From: Myroides profundi
GTDB taxonomy: Bacteria > Bacteroidota > Bacteroidia > Flavobacteriales > Flavobacteriaceae
Direction: 5' to 3'
DNA: 64,000 bases
NCBI RefSeq assembly: GCF_000833025.1
Contig: NZ_CP010817.1
Coordinates: 2,542,001 to 2,606,000, forward strand
Below, piece after piece: positions 8,695 to 15,959 of the stretch (the stretch's first letter is position 1; every line of letters starts with the position of its first letter). Below the pieces are notes generated by a model. The model had not been told where the DNA came from. It saw only the letters and a program-made list of their open reading frames with translations, and made no database searches. The translations under genes were made by a program, and so were the position numbers.

Positions 8695-9531
8695 ATGAAA
8701 AAAATACTTTATACTCTAGTTGCCTTAGCTTTTAGTAGTGCAACTTTCGCCCAATCCTATCTTATAAAATCAGATGAGTTCTATCAAGGTGCCATCTTCA
8801 GTGAAAAATCATTAACAAGTTCAGATGTAAAAAAAATAGCTATTACTAATAAGACTTTAGTTATTGTTCCTTCTGTTGCTATCAAAAGTTTTGAGATAAC
8901 AGATACTTCAAAAGAAAGTTGGCTAAAAAAACTAGAAGAATTATATCCTCTTATAGCACAACAGAAACAAAACATCTCTTTTATTTTTAACACTCCTTCA
9001 GAAGTTGCTCTAAAAGATTTAGATCAATATTACAATACCTATGATGCTGCTAAGCATTATTATGGTATAGAGAAAAGCTCTAAAAAAATTTATAGAAGTA
9101 TAGAAGAAAGAATAGCTTATTCCCTAGATATGAATATTCCAGGATCTTATATCACCGATGAAAAATATAATGAAATCAAAAACCAATCTCCTATTTTAAT
9201 TGCTAGTACTTATTTTGGAAGAAGAGCGGATTTACTTATTGAGTCAGCGCAACAAGGTGAAAATATAAGAACAGCATTTAATATATATAAAGATAAAGAT
9301 ACAAACCGATATAATGAAGCTAGGGAAATATTAGCTGATGCATCTGTACATGTTCTTTTCTTTGGTAAAAACTCTATTGATACATCTGATTTAACAAATG
9401 AAGAATTAATACTAGCTTATATCAAGTTTATTACAAGTCCTCTTACTAAAGAAGATTATTTATATCCTATTAAATACGAGGCAATACACTTAAAAGACAA
9501 TTCTCTATTTACTAGCGAATTAATGAAATAA
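8695..9531 (+). CDS. Exported protein of unknown function
   Basis: 278 aa with a clear Sec signal peptide (MKKILYTLVALAFSSATFAQ), predicted cleavage near residue 20. The mature part is mixed alpha/beta with no recognised catalytic motif. The stretch SEKSLTSSDVKKIAITNKTL and later NPSEVALKD-like segments do not match a family I can name. It is the last gene of the lipoprotein unit (6-base gap upstream) and is followed by a terminator, so a periplasmic partner of the lipoproteins is the contextual guess. Confidence 0.65.
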   Translation: MKKILYTLVALAFSSATFAQSYLIKSDEFYQGAIFSEKSLTSSDVKKIAITNKTLVIVPSVAIKSFEITDTSKESWLKKLEELYPLIAQQKQNISFIFNTPSEVALKDLDQYYNTYDAAKHYYGIEKSSKKIYRSIEERIAYSLDMNIPGSYITDEKYNEIKNQSPILIASTYFGRRADLLIESAQQGENIRTAFNIYKDKDTNRYNEAREILADASVHVLFFGKNSIDTSDLTNEELILAYIKFITSPLTKEDYLYPIKYEAIHLKDNSLFTSELMK

Positions 9532-9553
9532 TATATATGTTCAAATAAAAACA

Positions 9554-9580
9554 GAAAAGGAGCTCCATGAGCTCCTTTGT
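9554..9580 (+). terminator. Terminator of the lipoprotein unit
   Basis: Hairpin AAAGGAGCTC-CATGA-GCTCCTTT followed by G-TTT, essentially the same sequence as the terminator at 7867. Confidence 0.8.
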
Positions 9581-9590
9581 TTATAACATC

Positions 9591-9622
9591 AAAAAAGCAA
9601 GTAGACCATCAGCCTACTTGCT
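9591..9622 (-). terminator. Terminator of the thioredoxin gene
   Basis: Stem GCAAGTAG / CTACTTGC (9597-9604 with 9614-9621), followed on the minus strand by six T. It lies about 85 bases past the thioredoxin stop codon. Confidence 0.75.
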
Positions 9623-9704
9623 CATATAATATAAAATGCAATTATAACCTTTATATACTCTGATATACCAAAGTATATACACTAGGCTAACTCTTTATAA
9701 TCAA

Positions 9705-9998
9705 TTACTTCGTTATCTCTTTTACGATATCTCTTACCTCCATCACTCCAGTGTGTTTCCACAATACCTCTCCTGCTTGATTTACAAGTACCATAGTAGG
9801 AATCGCTCGTATGTGAAACTGAGCAGATATCTCCTGATGCTGATCTACATCTATACGTTGCAAATAGGCATGCTCTGTAACCTCTCCTACAGATTCATCT
9901 ATTATCCTAGTCAACATCTTACAGGGTCCACACCATTCTGCAAAAAACTGTAACAATACTGGTTTATCTGTTTCTTTTAAAATCTCAGTTAACTTCAT
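9705..9998 (-). CDS. Thioredoxin
   Basis: 97-aa single thioredoxin domain with the active site WCGPCKM (Cys23 and Cys26) and the conserved cis-proline segment IRAIPTMVLV. It reduces protein disulfides in the cytoplasm using electrons from a thioredoxin reductase not present here. At 97 residues it is slightly shorter than housekeeping TrxA (about 105), so it may be an accessory thioredoxin. An exact TAATTTTG element (TAnnTTTG type) lies a few tens of bases upstream, though I see no matching TTG box. Monocistronic with its own terminator. Confidence 0.92.
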   Translation of the reverse strand: MKLTEILKETDKPVLLQFFAEWCGPCKMLTRIIDESVGEVTEHAYLQRIDVDQHQEISAQFHIRAIPTMVLVNQAGEVLWKHTGVMEVRDIVKEITK

Positions 9999-10144
9999 TT
10001 CTTTTTTTTTAATTCGTTTGACTAAAGCAAAATTAGAGATGATTCTATCAGAAAGTCAGATACGAATGGGAGGTTAAACAGTACAAAGCACATTATATTG
10101 TTTTTTTTCTTAATTTACATACCTAATAACCTAACTAACAGACC

Positions 10145-10759
10145 TTGGAAGAAAATACCACTACTCCTATTCAGCTACCTAAGCCTGAAGGATTCGAAGA
10201 CTATACCATAGAGAAGAAGACCATTGATCTAGGAAAAGCAAATGGGTATGCACTATTCAGCTTAATCCCTATTGCGATAGTTAATTTTGCTGTATACTAT
10301 CTCGTTTGGGGAGAAATAATTAGTATTTCTAAACTAAAAGGAATACATCCATTACTAGTCATGGGCTATTGCTTCTTATACATAGTCGTTATGATTCTCG
10401 GAATCGTAGTACATGAGCTTATACATGGAGCTACATGGGCTATCTTTACAAAGAAAGGGTTTAAGTCTATGAAGTTTGGTATTCTAAAAGAATATCTCAC
10501 TCCTTACTGTCATTGTAAAGAGCCACTTAAAGTCAGAGCCTATAGTATAGGCGCGATCATGCCAGCTATTATACTTGGCTTTATCCCTTCTATACTCGCT
10601 ATATGGACAGGTAGCTTAGGAATGCTATTATTCGGCATATTTTTTACTGTATCAGCTATGGGAGACTTTATGATTATTTACCTCATCCATAAAGAAGACA
10701 AAGATACATGGGTACTAGATCACCCTTCAGAAGCGGGATACTACTTACTAAAACGATAA
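10145..10759 (+). CDS. DUF3267-type putative zinc membrane peptidase, TTG start
   Basis: 204 aa with four to five membrane segments. The motif VVHELIHGATW (His90, Glu91, His94) is the zincin H-E-x-x-H within a membrane helix, and a distal acidic ligand may lie in the C-terminal AMGDFMIIY segment. This fits the DUF3267 family of putative membrane-embedded metallopeptidases. The only start compatible with full length is TTG at 10145: an in-frame TAA sits at 10136 and the next in-frame ATG is about 70 codons in, past the first helix. Substrate unknown; related proteins are thought to act in regulated membrane proteolysis. Confidence 0.75.
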   Translation: MEENTTTPIQLPKPEGFEDYTIEKKTIDLGKANGYALFSLIPIAIVNFAVYYLVWGEIISISKLKGIHPLLVMGYCFLYIVVMILGIVVHELIHGATWAIFTKKGFKSMKFGILKEYLTPYCHCKEPLKVRAYSIGAIMPAIILGFIPSILAIWTGSLGMLLFGIFFTVSAMGDFMIIYLIHKEDKDTWVLDHPSEAGYYLLKR

Positions 10760-10765
10760 CTAAAC

Positions 10766-10795
10766 AAAAAGACAGCCTATTAGCTGTCTTTTTAA
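10766..10795 (+). terminator. Terminator of the DUF3267 gene
   Basis: Stem AAAAAGACAGC / GCTGTCTTTTT (10766-10776 with 10783-10793), 6 bases after the stop codon, ending in a T-run. Confidence 0.88.
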
Positions 10796-10949
10796 CCCAG
10801 AATCAGTGATAGACATATAAACGAAAAGTAATTATACAAAATAGCTCTGAATTAGTGATACAAGCATACTATAGTATGGTTTTAGAGCTAATAAAAGAGA
10901 TATGAAGTAGAATTGCTTTGTAGTATTTGGCTAACGCTTATTCTGGGTT
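10794..10949. repeat. 156-bp MITE-like element with terminal inverted repeats
   Basis: The ends are inverted copies: AACCCAGAAT at 10794-10803 and ATTCTGGGTT at 10940-10949, with imperfect homology continuing inward for about 12 more bases. Inside are a second inverted pair (TAGCTCT near 10845, AGAGCTA near 10885) enclosing the palindrome CATACTATAGTATG, and an internal echo of the end sequence (GAATTAGTGATA versus GAATCAGTGATA). There is no coding capacity. Size and structure fit a miniature inverted-repeat element or an intergenic palindromic repeat; no target-site duplication is obvious. Confidence 0.5.
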
Positions 10950-10967
10950 TAATATACTGTCTGTCTT

Positions 10968-11996
10968 TTAAGGTATTAATACGGCTCTACCTTTCAGTTC
11001 TCCTTTTCTCATTTTATCATATACCTCTAGAGCCTGATCTAAAGGAAACTTCTCTACTTCGATATGGATATGCCCTTGTCTAGCTAGTTCTATAACTTCC
11101 ATTAGTTCTACTTCAGATCCCCAATACGGTATAGATACATTCACTCCAAAAGGAACTCTTCCGAAGCCAAAAGGATAGTTACCTCCTGACAGTCCTATGA
11201 TGGTAAGGTCTCCATTTAATCCCACTACTTTTGCTCCTAATTCGATAGTAGAGGTCGCTCCTACAAAGTCAAGTACAGCTATAGCTTTCTTCGCCCCTGT
11301 TATCTTTATGATTTGCTCTGCAGCATCCTTATCTGCTGAATTAACAGTATAAGTAGCTCCCATTTTCTTAGCGAAATCTAATTTGTCTTGAGTAATATCA
11401 CATGCAATAATAGTAGCGCTACTAATGGCCTTTAATATCTGTAAAGCAGTATGCCCTAAGCCTCCAATACCGATAACAACTACATAAGAATCTGGAGACA
11501 GTTTATGCAACGATCTCTTAATCGCAGAATATGGTGTCAAAGCCGCATCTGTAATAGGCGCAGCTATAGCAGGATCTAAGTCCCCTATCGGCACTAATAA
11601 ACGAGAAGAAGGTACTAGCATATACTCTGCCATCCCTCCATCTAATCCTAATCCTCCTCCTGCAGACTGACTCGCATGGTTATCACAGTAGTTCTCAGAA
11701 GATTGTTTGCATGGCTTACAATGTCCACATCCCCAAGGACCATAGACTACTATGGCATCTCCTTTTTTAAATCCTGTTACACTTTCACCCATTGCCTCTA
11801 CATAACCAGCATTCTCATGACCTAAGGTAAAAGGTCCAGGTACGATACCGTCATCTATCACATGCAAATCTGAATGACAGACTCCAGCACCTGCTACTTT
11901 AATTAATACTTGCTCTCCTGTAGGTACAGGAATAGGCATATCATCAACGATTTTCACATCGTGTAGTCCTAAAAAACGTACTGCTTTCATTTTCAT
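10968..11996 (-). CDS. Zinc-dependent alcohol dehydrogenase (NAD(P)-dependent, MDR family)
   Basis: 342-aa medium-chain dehydrogenase. Catalytic zinc ligands lie in GVCHSDLH and TLGHENAG, and structural-zinc cysteines in WGCGHCKPCKQSSENYC. The Rossmann fingerprint VVIGIGGLGHTALQ lies about residue 165, followed by an acidic residue (ACDITQ) at the end of beta 2, which favours NAD(H) over NADP(H). It should interconvert alcohols and aldehydes in the cytoplasm; substrate range cannot be read from sequence. I start at the ATG at 11996 (M-K-M-K-A-V-R-F), dropping eight upstream codons that lack family similarity; the ATG at 11990 is equally possible. It stands alone. Confidence 0.9.
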   Translation of the reverse strand: MKMKAVRFLGLHDVKIVDDMPIPVPTGEQVLIKVAGAGVCHSDLHVIDDGIVPGPFTLGHENAGYVEAMGESVTGFKKGDAIVVYGPWGCGHCKPCKQSSENYCDNHASQSAGGGLGLDGGMAEYMLVPSSRLLVPIGDLDPAIAAPITDAALTPYSAIKRSLHKLSPDSYVVVIGIGGLGHTALQILKAISSATIIACDITQDKLDFAKKMGATYTVNSADKDAAEQIIKITGAKKAIAVLDFVGATSTIELGAKVVGLNGDLTIIGLSGGNYPFGFGRVPFGVNVSIPYWGSEVELMEVIELARQGHIHIEVEKFPLDQALEVYDKMRKGELKGRAVLIP

Positions 11997-12134
11997 AATT
12001 ATGGTTTTAAGTATACTCACTAAGTTACAAAAATGAATTAAAAGAGTCAGTTTATATCCGTTCTCTATACATTACACAAGTAATCTATCAATATGCTTAT
12101 TAATTCACAGCACAACTACACAATACGCAATACA

Positions 12135-12848
12135 TTAATAGAAATCATAATAGATGCTCCAACCCTTTGATTGTTTATTATAAGCAAACATAAAACTTCC
12201 ATTATCTACTACATTCAGATTCACTTTTTCATTAGTCGAGATTTGGAATACAAATTCGTATCCCTCTCCATACTCTTCATCTACTCCGATACCCGACTGA
12301 CAGTAAGAAGGATACCCTCCTAACTTAGTGTCATAACAATGTGCGTCAAACACATCGTAGTAGCTCTCCATCACCCCCTCATCCTCCATCTCACAGATTC
12401 GATCCTCTTGTTCTAAGGTTAATCCTCCTCCGTCCCAGATAGGATAATCTACCTGTTCTAATCGAGATTTTAAAGGAAATGGATGTAAAATAGAATCCTT
12501 ATTAGTCAATTCCTTCTGAACAACACCTTCTAAGGAATCATAGGTTCTAATCACCCATTTATTTCCCATCTGCTCTAATTGTTCAGGAAATTCATAAGAC
12601 ATAAATACAGTCAGTAATACAATCCCCTCTAAAGCCTTGGGTACAAAAGGCAGAGTAGGTAAATACAATTGTAACAAAGGAATCATCTCTCTCCCATGAT
12701 CATCTAGCGGTATTCCCTCTTCTTCTTTATATGCCGTAACACGAGCAATCCATGATTCTTCAATGGTATTTAGCGGACGAAAGCCTCCTACTTCAAAGGC
12801 TGTGATAGTGCGTCCTATCTCTTGTTTTAGTTGTTCTATTGTTTTCAT
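12135..12848 (-). CDS. DUF1963/YwqG-like protein
   Basis: 237 aa, cytoplasmic. The C-terminal half carries the YwqG/DUF1963 signature: KLGGYPSYCQSG, then FVFQISTNE and NVVDNGSFMFAYN, corresponding to the family G-G-x-P-x-x-x-Q and D-x-G-x-x-x-F pattern. The family's biochemical function is unknown; members often occur among immunity genes of polymorphic toxin systems. I start at ATG 12848, 4 bases after the stop of the upstream gene, rather than 30 codons earlier inside that gene. The two genes are surely co-transcribed. Confidence 0.75.
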   Translation of the reverse strand: MKTIEQLKQEIGRTITAFEVGGFRPLNTIEESWIARVTAYKEEEGIPLDDHGREMIPLLQLYLPTLPFVPKALEGIVLLTVFMSYEFPEQLEQMGNKWVIRTYDSLEGVVQKELTNKDSILHPFPLKSRLEQVDYPIWDGGGLTLEQEDRICEMEDEGVMESYYDVFDAHCYDTKLGGYPSYCQSGIGVDEEYGEGYEFVFQISTNEKVNLNVVDNGSFMFAYNKQSKGWSIYYDFY

Positions 12849-12852
12849 AATC

Positions 12853-13569
12853 TTAAGAATAAGTATTAAGGCAAATGACGGTTTTCTCTTTCTCATTATA
12901 ATAAAGTACGCAGTCATTGCCATCTGTAAAGAACTCACATCCTATCGTCATCCCTATAGGGAGATAATTTTTTGATATTAAAGAAGCTGGAGCTATCTCA
13001 CTTAGTTCGTTATAACGCAAGGTAGTATCAAAATCTTCGTCTCCCACTTTATACACATAAGGGCTAGGATCTGCCTTGCCAAAGCCATCTATTAATTGTC
13101 TATATTTAGCAAATTGTCCTGTTTTCTGAAAAACTAATTTGTTTAAAGAATAGGCATAGAAGAACTCTATATAGGTCTCTAGATCTAGCTCATCATCAGC
13201 TAAATCGGCCACTAAAGGCATTACCCTCTCAGTATAGTCTCCTAAAGACATCTTTGCTTTAAAATAATAGTCTGCATTTGTCCAGAACTCTTCTTCTAAT
13301 ACAGAAGATACGGCCTGAGCCACTTTATGTCCTTTATATAGGGTGATATCTCCACTAAATACATACTTACCTTCCTTTAGTGAGAAACAAAAATGATCAA
13401 ATGAGTTCTGATCAGAATTACTTTCATCATTTGTCCAGATACCATTATGAGAGACAAAGTGTACATTCTTACCAGAAGCTAGTTCCACTGTACACAGCGG
13501 ATAGAAGATTCCCCTTACTGTATCATCTATAAAAACCTCTTCAAATTTAGGGTATAACACGATTTCCAT
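12853..13569 (-). CDS. Hypothetical protein co-transcribed with DUF1963 gene
   Basis: 238-aa soluble, acidic protein that I do not recognise. The first ~85 residues are beta-rich (IVLYPKFEEVFIDDTVRGIF, KYVFSGDITLYKGHKV) and the middle is helical (LDLETYIEFFYAYSLNKLVF). No signal peptide, metal site or catalytic motif stands out. Its stop codon is 4 bases before the start of the DUF1963 gene, so they form an operon. The setting, among other small cytosolic proteins related to immunity families, suggests a similar role, but that is inference only. Confidence 0.65.
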   Translation of the reverse strand: MEIVLYPKFEEVFIDDTVRGIFYPLCTVELASGKNVHFVSHNGIWTNDESNSDQNSFDHFCFSLKEGKYVFSGDITLYKGHKVAQAVSSVLEEEFWTNADYYFKAKMSLGDYTERVMPLVADLADDELDLETYIEFFYAYSLNKLVFQKTGQFAKYRQLIDGFGKADPSPYVYKVGDEDFDTTLRYNELSEIAPASLISKNYLPIGMTIGCEFFTDGNDCVLYYNEKEKTVICLNTYS

Positions 13570-13775
13570 TGACTTTCTTTTTTCTATAATAAAACACGAA
13601 AATACATTTTTAAATCTGCTTTCACCTTAATGAAAACAGCTATTTTAGAGAAGTACTACCACAGTAGTACACCAGTCTAACTACTTCTGAAGAGTGTACT
13701 TTCTTCTTAAAAACATACAATACAGTTAGTGGAGATCAAAGAAACTGTACAGTTATAGTAGGACGAGGCAGGATA
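13570..13775. other. Intergenic region, no genes seen
   Basis: Non-coding stretch upstream of the leftward two-gene unit ending at 12135. It should contain that unit's promoter, but I could not place a convincing -33/-7 pair. It leads into the repeat at 13776. Confidence 0.4.
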
Positions 13776-13844
13776 AGTCCGTAGTGAGTCCGTAGTGAGT
13801 CCGTAGTGAGTCCGTTATTTTAGGCAAAAAAACGGACTCACTAC
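13776..13844. repeat. 11-bp tandem repeat plus hairpin (copy 1 of 2)
   Basis: Three exact units of AGTCCGTAGTG (13776-13808) run into a fourth partial unit. The last 14 bases (GTAGTGAGTCCGTT, 13803-13816) are matched by an inverted copy at 13831-13844, making a stem with a 14-base loop. A related element is at 33745-33810. It lies downstream of the gene ending at 13913. The minus strand has no T-run after the stem, so it is not a typical terminator. Confidence 0.8.
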
Positions 13845-13912
13845 AGAATGATATTACAACTACTTTACGCTCATCCAAAACAAAATACCAACTACATACA
13901 AGTATCACAAGA

Positions 13913-14395
13913 TTATAATGCTTGCAGATAGTCCATGATTTCGTCTATATCACGCTTTGCATGAATAGCTATCGTTTCGAATAATTCCTTCTTATTTTCA
14001 AAGTCAGGATTGTCTACTAATACTGTTTCTAATACACTATACATAGGCATCTGCTCCACTCCCTGATTCCACTTACTATCTTTTAATAACTGCCAATATC
14101 TATTTTGTATTTCAGCATTCTGTCCCATGAGCCATAACTCAAAACGCATCTCAGCATGATTTAAGACAATCCCAAAACGCAATAACTCTCCTCTTAAATA
14201 CTCGTTATAAAAAGGAAAGTAGGTATAATCCATATAACCCGGAGATACATTGCTAAACTTAAACCCCGCATAGCGACTATCTCTTTTTTCTAAGTGAGCT
14301 TTTATACGCATTACTAGGGATAACAGGTGTTTATATACTGTAGGTACTTCCCCTCCTTTTACTATTTGTTGATACGCTCTTATTTTATTATTCAT
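13913..14395 (-). CDS. Hypothetical protein
   Basis: 160 aa, cytoplasmic, mostly helical. Features are KHLLSLVMRIKAHLEK (about 23-38), an aromatic-rich centre (SPGYMDYTYFPFYNEYL, then AEMRFELWLMG) and an acidic helical tail. I have seen this arrangement in small bacterial proteins of unknown function but cannot name the family with certainty. It is flanked by the 11-bp repeat hairpin downstream and by the terminator of the GrpB-like gene upstream, so it is transcribed on its own. Confidence 0.65.
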   Translation of the reverse strand: MNNKIRAYQQIVKGGEVPTVYKHLLSLVMRIKAHLEKRDSRYAGFKFSNVSPGYMDYTYFPFYNEYLRGELLRFGIVLNHAEMRFELWLMGQNAEIQNRYWQLLKDSKWNQGVEQMPMYSVLETVLVDNPDFENKKELFETIAIHAKRDIDEIMDYLQAL

Positions 14396-14428
14396 CGTAT
14401 TGTCTTTAGATTAAGATATATATAAAGT

Positions 14429-14464
14429 AAAAAGCCGTGGTCTTTAAATAAGGCTACGGCTTTT
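14429..14464 (-). terminator. Terminator of the GrpB-like gene
   Basis: Stem AAAAGCCGTGG / CTACGGCTTTT allowing one G-U pair, with a T-rich 3' side on the minus strand. It is about 85 bases beyond the stop of the leftward GrpB-like gene. Confidence 0.7.
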
Positions 14465-14548
14465 ATGCGAACTAATAATAAACTTTCTTTTGTTTTTTAA
14501 CATTTACTAATATAGTAAATAATTTTAACATTTAAAGAAACATTATTA

Positions 14549-15145
14549 TTACTTTTTATTTAAAAACCATTTTATAGCTTTAGCTTCTTCTGTTTTTATA
14601 AAACTATCCTTTCCTTCATTATAATGATTACCATCTCTCCACTCCATTGTACTTAGTTTTTCTTTTAATTCTTGATATGCCTGTTTTACAGCAGGATGTG
14701 CTCTTAAGTAATCTCTAAAAGCGATATGCCGTATCCAGTTCATATTATCCACTGGGATAGCGTGTATGTTCGCTACTCTTATATCGTGATTGTGCAGTCC
14801 TTCAGGTACTTCTTCTCCTATACCTATCTCAGTAGGAAATCCATATACACTAGGCTCCTGATCTAGCTTAACGAAAAAACGTCTGTAGGGCATATCTTCA
14901 TTGTATAGTTCATAATAGATATACCCTTTTGCTGTCATAAGACTTGGCAGTTTATCTAGATCTTCCTCCGATTTTAATCCTATCATAATATCGATAATAG
15001 GCTTAGCAGATAACCCCTCTACAGCAGTACTCCCGATATGCTCTATCTGTACCTCTAGATAACTTAATACAGAAGCTAATTCTCCTTTTATAAAGTCAAA
15101 CTTTTCTCTCCACTGAGGATTGTATTTCTCGAAACTAACTTTCAT
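14549..15145 (-). CDS. GrpB family (UPF0157) nucleotidyltransferase-like protein
   Basis: 198 aa. The family signature is clear: YNPQWREKFDFIKGEL at the N-terminus, then HIGSTAVEGLSAKPIIDI (about 40-57), in which G-S and D-I form the nucleotidyltransferase-superfamily active-site pattern, and later RHIAFRDYLRAHP. GrpB proteins belong to the minimal nucleotidyltransferase superfamily, but their substrates are not established. An exact TATCTTTG element lies about 30 bases upstream of the ATG. Monocistronic with its own terminator. Confidence 0.9.
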   Translation of the reverse strand: MKVSFEKYNPQWREKFDFIKGELASVLSYLEVQIEHIGSTAVEGLSAKPIIDIMIGLKSEEDLDKLPSLMTAKGYIYYELYNEDMPYRRFFVKLDQEPSVYGFPTEIGIGEEVPEGLHNHDIRVANIHAIPVDNMNWIRHIAFRDYLRAHPAVKQAYQELKEKLSTMEWRDGNHYNEGKDSFIKTEEAKAIKWFLNKK

Positions 15146-15221
15146 TGTTCTTTGACATATTGGGGTCTATTCATGACAAAGATACTCCTCACTCTTTAAG
15201 ACACTTTAAACTAAAGCAAAA

Positions 15222-15250
15222 AAAAGCACCAATAAACAATATTGGTGCTT
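15222..15250 (-). terminator. Terminator of the SMI1/KNR4 unit
   Basis: Stem AGCACCAATA / TATTGGTGCT (15225-15234 with 15240-15249), followed by a long T-run on the minus strand, 9 bases beyond the stop of the gene ending at 15259. Confidence 0.85.
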
Positions 15251-15258
15251 CAACTATC

Positions 15259-15948
15259 TTATTCAGAGTATGGAAAGGATACATTCATCTTTTCATAAGG
15301 AATGTACTTCTCTAATATCTCTTTATACTCTATATCAGTCAATACTCCCCTACATTTCTCACTCCATCCTTCTATCGTATAATCGATAATAGGACGTTCT
15401 ATTAACTCCTTTAGAAGAGCTACTTTATCATCTGATAGATATTGTGTATGTGTCTTTAGAGTAGCCCTAAGGTTCTCTATAAACTCTTCGTCAGACTGAT
15501 TGTTATACGTATCTAGCTGACTCATATCTGATACGATGCGTTTAAAGATAAAGTCTCTTAGATTCTTCGCTTCATAAGTAGCCTCAATATCATCGTGCCA
15601 TACAAATACGATAGGATAATCACCATCAGTCTCTTCACTCATAAAAAAACAGTACATATCACCTGCTCCATTCTTAGCAAACGAAATAAAGTTATACTCT
15701 TCTTTTATCTCCATATAATTATCAGGATCTCTTAGCCAGGCTATATCTTCGTCAACATCCTTTAAAGGCGTTAATTCAAAATCATCACTAAATAACAATA
15801 AGGGTGGATTATCTTTTAACTTCGGAAATGTCGTAGCATACCACATCTGGCTGTACTCTCCTACTTCTAACATATTATCCTGTTCTAACTGTTTATAAAG
15901 CTCAGGATAAACGATATTATATTTCTGTTCTAATTCTGTTATAGTCAT
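15259..15948 (-). CDS. SMI1/KNR4 (SUKH) family protein
   Basis: 229 aa. The first ~140 residues match the SUKH fold: ITELEQKYNIVYPELYKQL, the LLLFSDDFELTPLKDV segment, FISFAKNGAGDMYCFFM (the usual F-A-x-x-G-x-G-D strand) and PIVFVWHDDIE. The tail is helical. SUKH proteins commonly act as immunity proteins that bind nuclease or other toxin domains of contact-dependent systems. No cognate toxin is visible here. Its start lies 12 bases after the stop of the leucine-rich gene, so the two form an operon. Confidence 0.85.
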   Translation of the reverse strand: MTITELEQKYNIVYPELYKQLEQDNMLEVGEYSQMWYATTFPKLKDNPPLLLFSDDFELTPLKDVDEDIAWLRDPDNYMEIKEEYNFISFAKNGAGDMYCFFMSEETDGDYPIVFVWHDDIEATYEAKNLRDFIFKRIVSDMSQLDTYNNQSDEEFIENLRATLKTHTQYLSDDKVALLKELIERPIIDYTIEGWSEKCRGVLTDIEYKEILEKYIPYEKMNVSFPYSE

Positions 15949-15959
15949 AGCTATTCATT

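Noticed and set aside
12849..12938. 30-codon N-terminal extension of the DUF1963 gene
   Set aside because: Overlaps the end of the upstream gene and adds a sequence not seen in the family; ATG 12848 fits better.
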